From positions 22,581,844 to 22,645,843 of the forward strand of contig OX637402.1 of assembly GCA_951799425.1 (NCBI GenBank): DNA of 64,000 nt, given 5' to 3'. A model generated the notes under the pieces. That model was not told where the DNA came from, made no database searches, and worked only from the letters and a program-made list of their open reading frames with translations. Positions within the stretch are counted from its first letter, which is position 1, and each line of letters starts with the position of its first letter. Source of the DNA: Ilex aquifolium. Taxonomy: Eukaryota > Streptophyta > Magnoliopsida > Aquifoliales > Aquifoliaceae. The position numbers were made by a program, and so were the translations under genes. Positions 20,943 through 31,148 of this stretch are shown here, in pieces.

Positions 20943-22031
20943 ATGGCTGCCTCTGCTTCTTCTCTGTTCCATGAACGATCCTCCTCTGGAATCAAATGGA
21001 AGTGGCATCGTCGCTATTTGTCCCCCTCAATACTTGAATCTTCTGATTTAGTGGACATCAAGAAACGTTTTTTCCCTGATCTTGATTTGCCTTTGCGAGT
21101 CTCTTCCTCCGACGAGCCTTGCAATTACCTCCCCCGAGGGGAGGTCTGTTTCTTCGAAGGTGCTATGGGCATGGGACTTCGCCTTCCCATTCATCCGGCC
21201 ATTGGGCGAGTTCTTGCCTATTATGGCCTGTGCCCTTCTCGCCTCTCTCCACGAGGATGGGCTGCTATGATAAGCTTTTTCTTGTTCTGCCGCTTGCATG
21301 CTCTTGGCAGGTTCCCCTTTGTCTCTGAGTTCCTGTATTTCTTTGAGATTGAGGAAGATGATGCCCCCTGCTTCAGTTTCTTCCGTTGGAGGGATTTCAA
21401 TTTACGCCCTCTGGTTCTAGATCTTCCCTCCAACCCTGAAGGGTGGTCTGAGCGTTTCTTCTTCGCTTCTGGAGAGGCTTGGAGGTCTCCTGAGGATCGC
21501 TGTCGTAAAGCCAGGATTCCTCGGTCCTGGAAGAGCTTCTCTCGTATTGGTAAGCTCGATCATGGCTCTTTTGAGTACTTTCCTTTTAAAAATATGCTCT
21601 GATTATGCCCTTGCTGTGTAGATCCACCTGACCTGGATTTACCAGGGATGGTGAATATCAACGAGTTGTTGCTTGTGGAGTCTAAGACTTATTCCGAGCT
21701 GATGACGAGCGCAAACCTCTATTTGCTTGGGGCTGAGGCTACTGAGTTTGAGTTTTCCACTATTCCTTACTCTTCCTGGACCTCTTTCTCTGATTCTGAT
21801 GAGGATGGGGATTCTGACAAGGATGGAAACACCGTCACGAGTTCGAGGAAGCGTAAAAGGGACGATTCCCCTTCTCCTGACTCTCTGTCCACCATCTTCC
21901 TTACCTCTATTGGTCAGAAGCTCCTTAACTCGCTTCAAAAGGCTGAGCAGGAAAGGGATGAGCTGAAGAAAGAGAATGCTAGCCTGAAGGGAGAGATTGC
22001 TGAGCTGAAAACTGAACTTAAGAAAGACTAG
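20943..22031 (+). CDS. aORF2, copy B
   Basis: Exons 20943-21549 and 21622-22031 correspond to copy A shifted by 13585. The 338-residue product looks the same as in A: a domain shared with aORF1, an acidic stretch, a basic nuclear-signal-like patch and a C-terminal coiled coil. It is convergent with gag-pol copy B. Confidence 0.78.
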
Positions 22032-22421
22032 GATCTTTGTTTCCTTGTATCGTTCTTTCTTTTCTTAAGCGATATCAGACTATGACTCTTTTTGTATTTG
22101 TCTGAATATTTGTACTGTCGGATATTTCGAATGCCAGACTTTTCATTCATCTCGAATTCTGTTAGGTTATTTCAGCTTACTCTTCTCGTTCGAAACACGA
22201 ACGTAGATGGAAAACAGAAGATCATGTCTGCTCTGACCTTACTTCTCATCTGACCTCATAGGTGTTCTCTGTTGTTCTGGACCCTTCGAGGTATTTGGGT
22301 GTGTAGGCAGTGCACAAGGGTATCTGGTCCTGGGGGGAGGACCATTGGTGTCTCCAAGAAGCGTTCAGCCTTGAACTTGACTGTTGGTGTCTCCAAGAAG
22401 CGTTCAGCCTTGAACTTTGTA

Positions 22422-23146
22422 CGAGCTGAAGAGCTCGTCTTTTGTTTATAAGCCTTTGAGGCTTATCCTGTAGTTATGAGCTGAAGAGCCCATTCTTTTT
22501 GTTATGGGCTGAAGAGCTCATCGGGTTTTTATGAGCTTTGAAGCTTATCTTTTGTTTATGAGCTGAAGAGCTCATCTTGCATTTATAAGCTTTGAAGCTT
22601 ATCTTTTGTTTATGAGCTGAAGAGCTCATCTTGCATTTATAAGCTTTGAAGCTTATCTTTTGTTTATGAGCTGAAGAGCTCATCTTGCATTTATAAGCTT
22701 TGAAGCTTATCTTTTGTTTATGAGCTGAAGAGCTCATCTTGCATTTATAAGCTTTGAAGCTTATCTTTTGTTTATGAGCTGAAGAGCTCATCTTGCATTT
22801 ATAAGCTTTGAAGCTTATCGTTTGTTTATGAGCTGAAGAGCTCATCTTGCATTTATAAGCTTTGAAGCTTATCGTTTGTTTATGAGCTGAGGAGCTCATC
22901 TTGCATTTATAAGCTTTGAAGCTTATCGTTTGTTTATGAGCTGAGGAGCTCATCTTGCATTTATAAGCTTTGAAGCTTATCGTTTGTTTATGAGCTGAAG
23001 AGCTCATCTTGCATTTATAAGCTTTGAAGCTTATCGTTTGTTTATGAGCTGAAGAGCTCATCTTGCATTTATAAGCTTTGAAGCTTATCGTTTGTTTATG
23101 AGCTGAAGAGCTCATCTTGCATTTATAAGCTTTGAAGCTTATCGTT
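22422..23146 (-). repeat. 54-bp hairpin minisatellite, copy B (about 11 units plus one divergent)
   Basis: It is four units shorter than copy A and lacks the variant unit with the C for G change. The pol-side boundary differs: copy A has a junction ending GAAGACCATTGGAGGG, while B runs GAAGCTTATCGTTGGAGGG. A unit edge has therefore been lost or remodelled, which also removes the ATG that opens the array frame in A. The 39-bp direct duplication (about 22342-22417) precedes it. Confidence 0.9.
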
Positions 23147-23206
23147 GGAGGGTGAATAAAAGGCTTGCTCTTTCTTATTTAAAAGTAGTTCTATTACAAG
23201 TAACAC

Positions 23207-26200
23207 TTACTGAAAAAACTTCTTAAGGTGCTCGGCATTCCACGAGTGAGGTAGAACCTTTCCTTCCTCTGTTTGCAACTCGTAATTCCCTGGTCTGATT
23301 ATCTTTGACACGATATAGGGCCCTTCCCAATTGGGTCCCAATTTCCCATGCGTGGGATCTTTTCTCGCAAGCAGAAGCCTCCTAAGTACCAAATCTCCAA
23401 CCTTGAAACTTCTGTGTCTTACCCTCCTGTCATAGTACCTTGCCGTTTTCCTTTGGTAAGTACGGACACGGTGCAGAGCTCTGTCCCTCTTTTCATCCAA
23501 GAGATCGAGGTTTAGCAAGAGAGACTCATCATTGTGCTCGGGATCTGCAAACTCCATCCTTGGTGATTGGAGCCCTATCTCCACTGGGGCCACTGCCTCG
23601 GTCCCAAAGGCCAAAGCAAAGGGGGTTTCCTGAGTCGCAGATCTGGCGGTGGTCCTGTAGGCCCACAATACCTCCGGAATGTACTCCACCCATTTGCCTT
23701 TCAGGTTTTCTAGCTTGGTCTTCAAAGCTGACTTTATGGTTCTTATTGTGACCTCCGCCTGCCCATTAGACTGGGGATGGGCAGGAGCTGAGAAATAGTT
23801 CTTGATTCCGAGCTCGGCACAAAAACTTTTGAACTTTGAATTATCAAACTGCTTTCCATTGTCAGATACGAACGCTCTGGGAACTCCAAACCTGCAAACT
23901 ATCGACTTCCAAACGAAGTTTTGAATTTTTTGCTCTGTGATCGTTGCCAAAGGTTCGACCTCTGCCCATTTAGTAAAGTAATCCACTCCTACGACGGCAA
24001 ACTTGCACTGCCCCACACCGGTGGGTAGGGGTCCCAGAATGTCTAGCCCCCACTGCTGAAAAGGCCATGGGCTTACCACCGAGGTTAGGAACTCGGGAGG
24101 ACAGTGGGACATATTAGCATGCTCTTGGCAAGTTTTGCATTTTCTTACTAAGTCGGTGGCGCTTTTGAACATGGTGGGCCAATAATATCCTTGCCTCAGT
24201 ACTTTTCCTGCCAAGGCCCGAGCTCCTATGTGGTTGCCACATATCCCCTCATGTACTTCTCTGAGTATGTAGTTAGCATCTTCGTCTCCTACGCACTTAA
24301 GGAGAGGCATTGAAAATCCATGCTTGTACAGTTTCCCTTGCATCAGGGAAAATCTGGCTGACCTGGCCCTTAGCTTGGATGCCTCCTTGGCACTATTTGG
24401 CAAAGTTCCATTCTGAAGGTACTCTACGATGGGGTCCATCCAGCTCGGCTGAGCTTCAATTGACAGAATTTCCTCTTCTTCAATGCTTACCGAGGGCTTT
24501 GGAAGGTGCTCTACTGGAATTAGCCTATCCAAATCCTCTTGTGAGGCAGTTGCTAACCTTGCCAGAGCATCTGCTCGTGAGTTCTCCACTCTAGGCACGT
24601 GTCTGACCTTAACCTGCACAAACTGTTTCATTAGTTCTCGTACCTTTTTGAGGTACAGGACCATCTTCTCGCCTCTTGCCTCGTAACACTCTTCTATCTG
24701 CTTCACCACCAGTTGAGAATCACTGCAGATCTCCAGCTGCTCTGCTTCCATAGAATAGGCAAGATTAAGCCCAGCGATGACGGCTTCATATTCTGCCTCA
24801 TTATTTGAAGCTTTGAACCCAAATCTGAGGGCATATTCGACGTCTATTCCTTCTGGGGAGGTCAGGATCATTCCTGCACCGCTTCCCTGAGCATTGGCGG
24901 CTCCATCCACTGAAAGCTTCCATATGGGAAGGTCCGGTACTAAATCCGTGGTTTCCATAGGCGCTGCTGCTGTGAATTCTGCAATAAAATCTGCCAAAAT
25001 TTGCCCTTTGATGGCAGTTCTTGGCTTGTACCTGATATCAAACTCGCTGAGCTCTACGGCCCATTTAACCAACCTCCCTGAGGACTCCGGCTTGTGTAGT
25101 ACTTGCTTCATTGGCTGATCTGTTGGAACCTCAACAGTATGAGCCTGGAAATAAGGTCTAAGTCTCCTAGCTGTTGTAACCAGAGCTAGAACGAGTTTTT
25201 CCATCCTTGGATATCTCTCCTCTGCCCCCCTCAGAGCTCTGCTACAGTAGTAGACTGGTTGCTGAGCTCTGTCTCGCTCCCTAACTAGCGCTGCACTTGT
25301 TGAAAAATCTGAAACTGCTAGGTAGAGGGTGAGGATTTCCCCTTCTAGAGGGCTCACCAGAACAGGGGGAGAGCTCATATATCTCTTTAGGTCTTCGAAT
25401 GCTTCTTCACACTTGGAATCCCAGTGGAATGCCTTCTTCAAGATTTGAAAAAATGGCTGGCATTTATCGCTAGACCTAGACACAAAACGGCTAAGTGCAG
25501 CTATCCTGCCTGTCAAACGTTGCACCTCTTTTGTGTTGGATGGTGACTTCATTTCCACCATTGCTTTAACCTTTTCTGGATTGGCCTCAATCCCTCTGCT
25601 GCTGACTATAAAGCCCAGAAATTTTCCAGCCGAGACCCCGAATGCGCACTTCGCAGGGTTTAGCTTCATTTTGTACTCCTGTAGAATTCGGAATGACTCA
25701 GCTAAGTGCTCGATGTGGAGCTCTGCTTTCAGCGACTTCACTAGCATATCATCAATGTAAACCTCCATGGATGCTCCTATTTGCCTCTGGAACATTTTAT
25801 TTACTAACCGCTGGTAAGTGGCTCCGGCGTTCTTCAATCCGAAGGGCATGACCTGATAACAATATGTTCCCTGTTCAGTCACAAAGGAGGTCTTCTCCTG
25901 ATCGCTGGGATCCATCCCGATCTGGTTGTAGCCTGAAAAAGCGTCCATGAAACTGAGGAGCTCGTGCCCTGCAGTGGCGTCCACTATTAGGTCAATCCGA
26001 GGTAAGGGAAAACTGTCTTTGGGGCATGCTCGGTTGAGATCAGTGAAGTCGATGCACAATCGCCACTTCCCATTGGTTTTCTTTACGAGAACTACATTTG
26101 CTAACCAAGTGGGGTAATGAACCTCCCTGATAGCCTTGGCATGGAGGAGTTTGCTGACCTCCTCATTGATTGCTTTTTGCCTTTCATAAGCAAAGCTCCT

Positions 26201-28678
26201 CCTCTTCTGTTTGATGGGTTTGCAAGTTGGGTTTACGCATAACTTGTGGGTAATAACCGAGGGATCAATTCCTTCCATGTCTTCTTGCTTCCAAGCGAAC
26301 ACTCCTATATTCTCTTTTAGGAACTGGATGAGGAGTCTTTTGAGCTCAGCGTTTAGTTTGGAACCCACATAAACAAGGTGTTCTGATTTCTCATCAAGCT
26401 GAACTGGTTCCAGCTCTTCCGATGGCATTGGTCTTGTCTCCATTTCATCTCTCATGTCGAGCTCATCCAGTTGGATGTTCTCGACCTCCTTCCTTTTGAC
26501 AGAAGCCAAGTAGCACTCCCGTGCTACGCGCTGGTCTCCTCGGACCGCTCCGATTCCATTTTCTGTAGGGAACTTCACGACTAAATGATAGGCAGATGGG
26601 ATTGCCTTTATAGAATTTAGGGATGGCCTTCCAAGCAAGATGTTGTACGCCGATGGTGCATCGACTACTAGGAATTTGACAGTGGTAGTGGCTTGGCAAG
26701 GTGGATCCCCCAGGGTGAGCACGAGCTGGATTGAACCCAGGGGGAGCACCCTTTCCCCGGAGAATCCCAGCAAGTGAGTGCTTACTGGCTCAAGTTTTTG
26801 TCTTCCTATGTCCATCCTGTCAAACGCAGGTGCGAAAATAATATCTGCCGAGCTCCCGTTATCAATTAGAACCCGATGAACTGTTCTATTTGCCACCACA
26901 GCTCGTACCACCAGTGGATCATCATGGGGGTATTGGCACCCTTCTAAATCAGCATCTGAAAAAGTGATAGCTGTATCCAAGCGTGGAGCCTTGGATACAG
27001 CGTGCACTTCGAGAGCTTCTTCGGCTCTGATCCGCCGGAGGTGCGCCTTCCTAGCTGAGCTTGACTCTCCACCTCCTGCGAAACCTCCAGATATCACTCT
27101 GATTTCTCCTAGAGGCTGCTGGTGTGGTGCAGGTGCCTGCTGTCGGGGTGGCGGAGGCGGAAGAGCTCGGTTCAGGTTATCATTGGCTATAAAACGACGC
27201 AGCTGACCTCGCTGGATCAAGAACTCGATTTCCTTCTTCAATTGAATACAGTCATCAGTGTGGTGTCCATGATCTCGATGATAATCACAGTACTTCGTGG
27301 GGTCCCTCTTTGCCGGGTCTGCCTTCATCCTAGGTGGCCATTTTAAAAACTTCTCGTTCTGGACCTCATACAGTACTTGTGAGACAGCAGCGGTGAGTGG
27401 GGTAAACCGCTGAGGCCCATACCTGGGTTGTAGTTCAGGTTGCATGGGACCCAGCCGATCTCTGACATTTCCTCTCCTCTTTGGCGAGCGGTCTCTGTCC
27501 CTCCTTGGGGACCTCTCTCGTCCTTTTTCCTTCCTAGGGCTTCTGTCCCTTCTCTTTTCTTCTTTTTCCTTTTCCTTTCGTGAAGACGTACCGACCACCT
27601 TAGAAAGGAGTGCCTCTTCACCATTTATATATTTCTCTGCCTTGGCTAACACCTCAGCCATACTTGCCTGAGGGTTTTTTGATATGGAGAACATCAAATC
27701 CTTTGATTGCACTCCCAACCCTGCAATGAAAGCAGTTATGGCGAATTTTTCATCCGGGACGTCTACTTTCAATGTCTCCGAGTTAAATCTTTGGACATAA
27801 GTCCTCAGGTTTTCCTGGGGACCCTGCTTCACATTCAGCAGGTGGTAGCTCGGCTTTCTGTGTATCCGGGCTCCTATGAAATGAGAGACAAAAGCAATGG
27901 AGAGTTCTTTAAAGGATGAGATCGAGGCTGGCGGGAGCCTATGAAACCAGTTTAAGGCGGAGCCTTTCAGCGTGATAGCAAAAGCTCTGCATCGTACAGG
28001 ATCCTGGTACCCATGTAGCTCCATCTGGTTCTTGTAAGTGTTGAGATGATCCACGGGATCTTTCGATCCGTCAAAGACCTCCATTTGAGGCATCCTGAAT
28101 TTTGGTGGGAGAGGGAAGTGTAGCACCCCCGTGGTGAATGGGGATTCGGTTTGCTGGACCAAAACATCCATTGTAACCGGGGCCTTACTTTTTACGGCCT
28201 CCTTCATATGGCTGAGCTCTTGCTGGAAATCTTTGAAGCGTTGCTCCCAGTGCTGCTCTCTCCTGTCTTGCGGATAAGGGAAGAAATCACCTCTCTCACC
28301 CCTGTCGTTCCGACTTTGCACTTCGTCGTTAGGGCCATTATCAGGGGGTACGTAGGGGACATATCCCCTGGCCTGGCTGCCTTCCCCCCCCTCGCTGACC
28401 TCTCTATGGGGGTCCCAGTATCGAGGTTCCCTATGAGGGGGGTTATTCTGGCCTTCATGGGCCGGTGGTGCCTCTTGTGGGCGTTGTACGAGCTTTGACA
28501 GCTCTTCATTCTCCTTTAGCAAACGTTGGTTGACGAGACGCAGGGCCTCCAACTCGTTATTAATGAGGGAATTCGCCTCCTGGATGTTCCCGGGTTGCCT
28601 GCCGTGGGCAGCTTCCGGCTGATCTTGCATTCGAGGTAGGTTTGTTTGGCTTCTGCTCATATTTCGAGTTATTACCAT
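23207..28678 (-). CDS. gag-pol: Intact Tat-type gag-pol polyprotein, copy B
   Basis: The frame is again 1823 codons and has the same domains as copy A: gag, protease with IDNGSS, reverse transcriptase with YIDD, two RNase H modules, and integrase with HHCC, D-D-35-E and GPY motifs. The one amino-acid change I can see by comparing the two is Val to Met in the integrase C-terminal part (SPRVEF to SPRMEF, codon near 23556). A silent change near 23360 is also visible. Two intact identical-length copies side by side indicate recent amplification. Confidence 0.96.
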   Translation of the reverse strand: MVITRNMSRSQTNLPRMQDQPEAAHGRQPGNIQEANSLINNELEALRLVNQRLLKENEELSKLVQRPQEAPPAHEGQNNPPHREPRYWDPHREVSEGGEGSQARGYVPYVPPDNGPNDEVQSRNDRGERGDFFPYPQDRREQHWEQRFKDFQQELSHMKEAVKSKAPVTMDVLVQQTESPFTTGVLHFPLPPKFRMPQMEVFDGSKDPVDHLNTYKNQMELHGYQDPVRCRAFAITLKGSALNWFHRLPPASISSFKELSIAFVSHFIGARIHRKPSYHLLNVKQGPQENLRTYVQRFNSETLKVDVPDEKFAITAFIAGLGVQSKDLMFSISKNPQASMAEVLAKAEKYINGEEALLSKVVGTSSRKEKEKEEKRRDRSPRKEKGRERSPRRDRDRSPKRRGNVRDRLGPMQPELQPRYGPQRFTPLTAAVSQVLYEVQNEKFLKWPPRMKADPAKRDPTKYCDYHRDHGHHTDDCIQLKKEIEFLIQRGQLRRFIANDNLNRALPPPPPRQQAPAPHQQPLGEIRVISGGFAGGGESSSARKAHLRRIRAEEALEVHAVSKAPRLDTAITFSDADLEGCQYPHDDPLVVRAVVANRTVHRVLIDNGSSADIIFAPAFDRMDIGRQKLEPVSTHLLGFSGERVLPLGSIQLVLTLGDPPCQATTTVKFLVVDAPSAYNILLGRPSLNSIKAIPSAYHLVVKFPTENGIGAVRGDQRVARECYLASVKRKEVENIQLDELDMRDEMETRPMPSEELEPVQLDEKSEHLVYVGSKLNAELKRLLIQFLKENIGVFAWKQEDMEGIDPSVITHKLCVNPTCKPIKQKRRSFAYERQKAINEEVSKLLHAKAIREVHYPTWLANVVLVKKTNGKWRLCIDFTDLNRACPKDSFPLPRIDLIVDATAGHELLSFMDAFSGYNQIGMDPSDQEKTSFVTEQGTYCYQVMPFGLKNAGATYQRLVNKMFQRQIGASMEVYIDDMLVKSLKAELHIEHLAESFRILQEYKMKLNPAKCAFGVSAGKFLGFIVSSRGIEANPEKVKAMVEMKSPSNTKEVQRLTGRIAALSRFVSRSSDKCQPFFQILKKAFHWDSKCEEAFEDLKRYMSSPPVLVSPLEGEILTLYLAVSDFSTSAALVRERDRAQQPVYYCSRALRGAEERYPRMEKLVLALVTTARRLRPYFQAHTVEVPTDQPMKQVLHKPESSGRLVKWAVELSEFDIRYKPRTAIKGQILADFIAEFTAAAPMETTDLVPDLPIWKLSVDGAANAQGSGAGMILTSPEGIDVEYALRFGFKASNNEAEYEAVIAGLNLAYSMEAEQLEICSDSQLVVKQIEECYEARGEKMVLYLKKVRELMKQFVQVKVRHVPRVENSRADALARLATASQEDLDRLIPVEHLPKPSVSIEEEEILSIEAQPSWMDPIVEYLQNGTLPNSAKEASKLRARSARFSLMQGKLYKHGFSMPLLKCVGDEDANYILREVHEGICGNHIGARALAGKVLRQGYYWPTMFKSATDLVRKCKTCQEHANMSHCPPEFLTSVVSPWPFQQWGLDILGPLPTGVGQCKFAVVGVDYFTKWAEVEPLATITEQKIQNFVWKSIVCRFGVPRAFVSDNGKQFDNSKFKSFCAELGIKNYFSAPAHPQSNGQAEVTIRTIKSALKTKLENLKGKWVEYIPEVLWAYRTTARSATQETPFALAFGTEAVAPVEIGLQSPRMEFADPEHNDESLLLNLDLLDEKRDRALHRVRTYQRKTARYYDRRVRHRSFKVGDLVLRRLLLARKDPTHGKLGPNWEGPYIVSKIIRPGNYELQTEEGKVLPHSWNAEHLKKFFQ

Positions 28679-28719
28679 CAGTCACTGAGGAATCAGCTTA
28701 CTTGTAACAGGAACAGTCG

Positions 28720-28737
28720 TTCCCACAGACGGCGCCA
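28720..28737 (-). other. Primer-binding site of element B
   Basis: Identical to the site in element A and directly inside the LTR-3 edge at 28741. Confidence 0.8.
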
Positions 28738-28740
28738 AAC

Positions 28741-29453
28741 TGATGGCGTAAACCTTCGGATACGAGCTATAGGACCAAATTAATTGGCGTGAGCAGTTTG
28801 CATGGGGACTAATATGGCATCTGAGCTACAAGGCTCGTGAAGTGGGGAATGAAAGCTCTAATTAGTCGTGTGTAATGTGTGAAATACAGTAGAAATATAG
28901 TGGTTCACCGGCTGATGAGCTCGGCTAGTCCACTCTCTAATGGAGGCTCTTGCTCCTGTCTCTTTATTGATCTAATTCAATAAGTTACAACAGAATTCTC
29001 AAGGTATTAGGGTTTCAGGTTTTTTTTCTTTCAATGGAAGCTGCCCCTCCTCTTTATAGCCTCATGCTTACCTCTAATTCGGGGTTACTTCCTTTATTGT
29101 AGGGATCGTCCCTATCTTCTTCTATAATCTCGGGCTTTCCTAAACCCCTTATGGCTGACCGCGGATGGCGAGTTCTCTGCCTTGTGTTAGGGGATTCTCT
29201 CCTTGGTTTTAGGATAGGATCCTGGCTGGTAGCGGATTTCTTGCCTTGGATTGACTTAACTCCCCCTGTTCGGGTATCTACTGCCTTTTTACTGCCCTCT
29301 CATTGTTTCTTAGCTCATGTCTTTAGTTGGGAATATAAGTTCCGACTGGGCGAGCTCAGACCTTGCTGGATGAGCTCAGCTTAGTTCTCCATAAACTCCC
29401 GAACTGAGCTCTTTTCCTGAGCTCAGATCTGGGGTTTACTTTAGGTATCATCA
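28741..29453 (-). mobile_element. LTR-3, complete 713-bp reference LTR
   Basis: It starts TGATGGCG and ends TATCATCA, with TG/CA termini in both readings. On the minus strand it contains a TATA box (complement of TTTATAG at 29052-29058) and, further on, CAATAAAG. The left neighbour is the primer site of element B and the right neighbour the polypurine tract of element C, so it too is shared between two elements. Confidence 0.95.
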
Positions 29454-30948
29454 GTTGCCCCCCAGCCCTTGCCTTGAGTTAGCTCAGGCAGGGGATGACC
29501 TGCACAAGACGAGTTACACATGCACGTGGCTAACACGTGACTGGAGGATTTCTGACGGTTTGTAGTCATCATGACTTTCCTCGATTCCCGCGCATGTCTC
29601 AGCCCACGTCTCCCCAGCTTTAAATGCTCAAAACGGCTATCTAAACCGCTTCTTCGCACTATTCATCTTCTTTACTGCTCTCCCTATTTTCTCTGCAACT
29701 TCGGACCGTGGTACCCTTCTGTTTTCTTGCTTGAAATCGCATTTCCAGCCCTTGTTTAGAAGACTCGCATCGCCTCCTTCCTCCGATAGTGCCCCAGGTT
29801 TCCGTTCGCTGCCATTTCTGAGTTAGGTACGTCCTTTGCCCCCCTTTTCCTCTTCCTTTTGCTCTGGATCCCTCGAATTCGAGGTGGTTACTGCATTTTT
29901 GGGCTTTTCGATTCTTTTACTTTTGGAATCGCGACCATTGCTTAGCTCCCCTTCCTCATTTCGTCGATTGGAGCTCTATAATCCACATCCTTGCCGTCGG
30001 GAGTTACTGTGCTGACCCTAGGGTTATTAGGGAGAGTTTGATCAGTGTTCCCCCTCTCTATCGCTCTTTTATCCTTCCTTTTTCCTGCCCGACCATGTCT
30101 GCCTCTTCTGGAGCCACGCGTTCCTCTGTTTCACTTTTAGGGTCTAGGTCAGCCGAGGAAGATACTGAATTAGGGGAGGTAGGTGAGGAGATAGATAATT
30201 TCCCTGGGGTGGATGTTGTAGAAACCGAGGTCGGTACTGAGGGACCTCCTTCCCAGCCTTCTCCTGTGTCCTCCAAGCCCAACAAAGGCAAGGGCAAGGT
30301 TAGCGGAGTCGGGGTTGAGGAAAAAACCTCGTACTTGGGGCTTGCTTTTAAGCATGCTGAATCGGTGGGGTACAGTAAAGAGGCCCCTGGGCTAATGAAA
30401 ACCTATAAGGTTCGGTATGGTTTTCCTCCTGGGGTCGAACCCTGGTGTCCAGACCAATCCGTCTACTATGTAGAAAAGGTGCACAATAGGGTCTGCTTTT
30501 TCCTTGCCGCTTTTGACAACGGCCTTCGCTTTCCTGTGCACCCCTTCATCAAGGCCGTTCTGCAGCATTTTCATGTGTGCCCTTCCCAGATTTCCCCCAA
30601 CTTCTATGGCGTCATGGTTGGTCTGTTAGTCATATTTAAGAAGCATAAACTTGGGATTCCTAGCATTCCTTTGTTCTTAGAGCTCTTCAATGTTAAACCG
30701 ACCTCCGGAGGCTTCTTGTACGCCTCCAAGCGTGCCAGCATTAGGCAGCTCATCTCTGATATTCCGACCTCCCATAAACACTGGAAGGAACATTTCTTCT
30801 TTGTCGGGGGCGCCAATTGGGAGTACAACCCTGCTGATAAAACAGACACACTCGGTATTCCTACGGCCTGGGCTGAACCAGATAATTTACGTGAGTCCTT
30901 ACTTAAGTCCGAGCTCTGATCTGACATTCGCCGGCCCCTCACCTTTTT
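29454..30948 (-). mobile_element. Element C, 3' part of the internal region, cut by assembly gap
   Basis: It continues from LTR-3 with the same polypurine tract and aORF1 leader as A and B, then stops at the N run inside the first aORF1 intron. Its orientation is the same as A and B. The rest of C, including its gag-pol and 5' LTR, is not in the window. Confidence 0.93.
30095..30890 (+). CDS. aORF1, copy C, exon 1 only (gap-truncated)
   Basis: Exon 1 matches the first exons of copies A and B (shift 26405 from A), with the same donor GTGAGT after 30890. An upstream ATG lies at 30038. Exons 2-4 would lie in or beyond the 200-N gap. Sequence after the gap is unrelated, so the gene is incomplete here for assembly reasons. 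Confidence 0.8.
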
Positions 30949-31148
30949 NNNNNNNNNNNNNNNNNNNNNNNNNNNNNNNNNNNNNNNNNNNNNNNNNNNN
31001 NNNNNNNNNNNNNNNNNNNNNNNNNNNNNNNNNNNNNNNNNNNNNNNNNNNNNNNNNNNNNNNNNNNNNNNNNNNNNNNNNNNNNNNNNNNNNNNNNNNN
31101 NNNNNNNNNNNNNNNNNNNNNNNNNNNNNNNNNNNNNNNNNNNNNNNN
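30949..31148. other. Assembly gap of exactly 200 N
   Basis: A run of 200 N lies between the retrotransposon array and unrelated plant sequence. The round number suggests a placeholder of unknown true length. The missing sequence must include at least the rest of element C or a breakpoint in it. Confidence 0.99.

Larger units (their letters stand above)
15369..29453 (-). mobile_element. Tat-type Ty3/gypsy element B (LTR-internal-LTR)
   Basis: It has the same organisation as element A, with 5' LTR at 28741-29453 and 3' LTR at 15369-16632. The internal region (16633-28740) is 12108 bp. The 212-bp difference from A comes from four fewer minisatellite units, a 3-bp difference at the minisatellite edge and one extra G near 20660. 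Only a handful of substitutions separate the two internal regions, so they are very recent copies. Confidence 0.94.
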
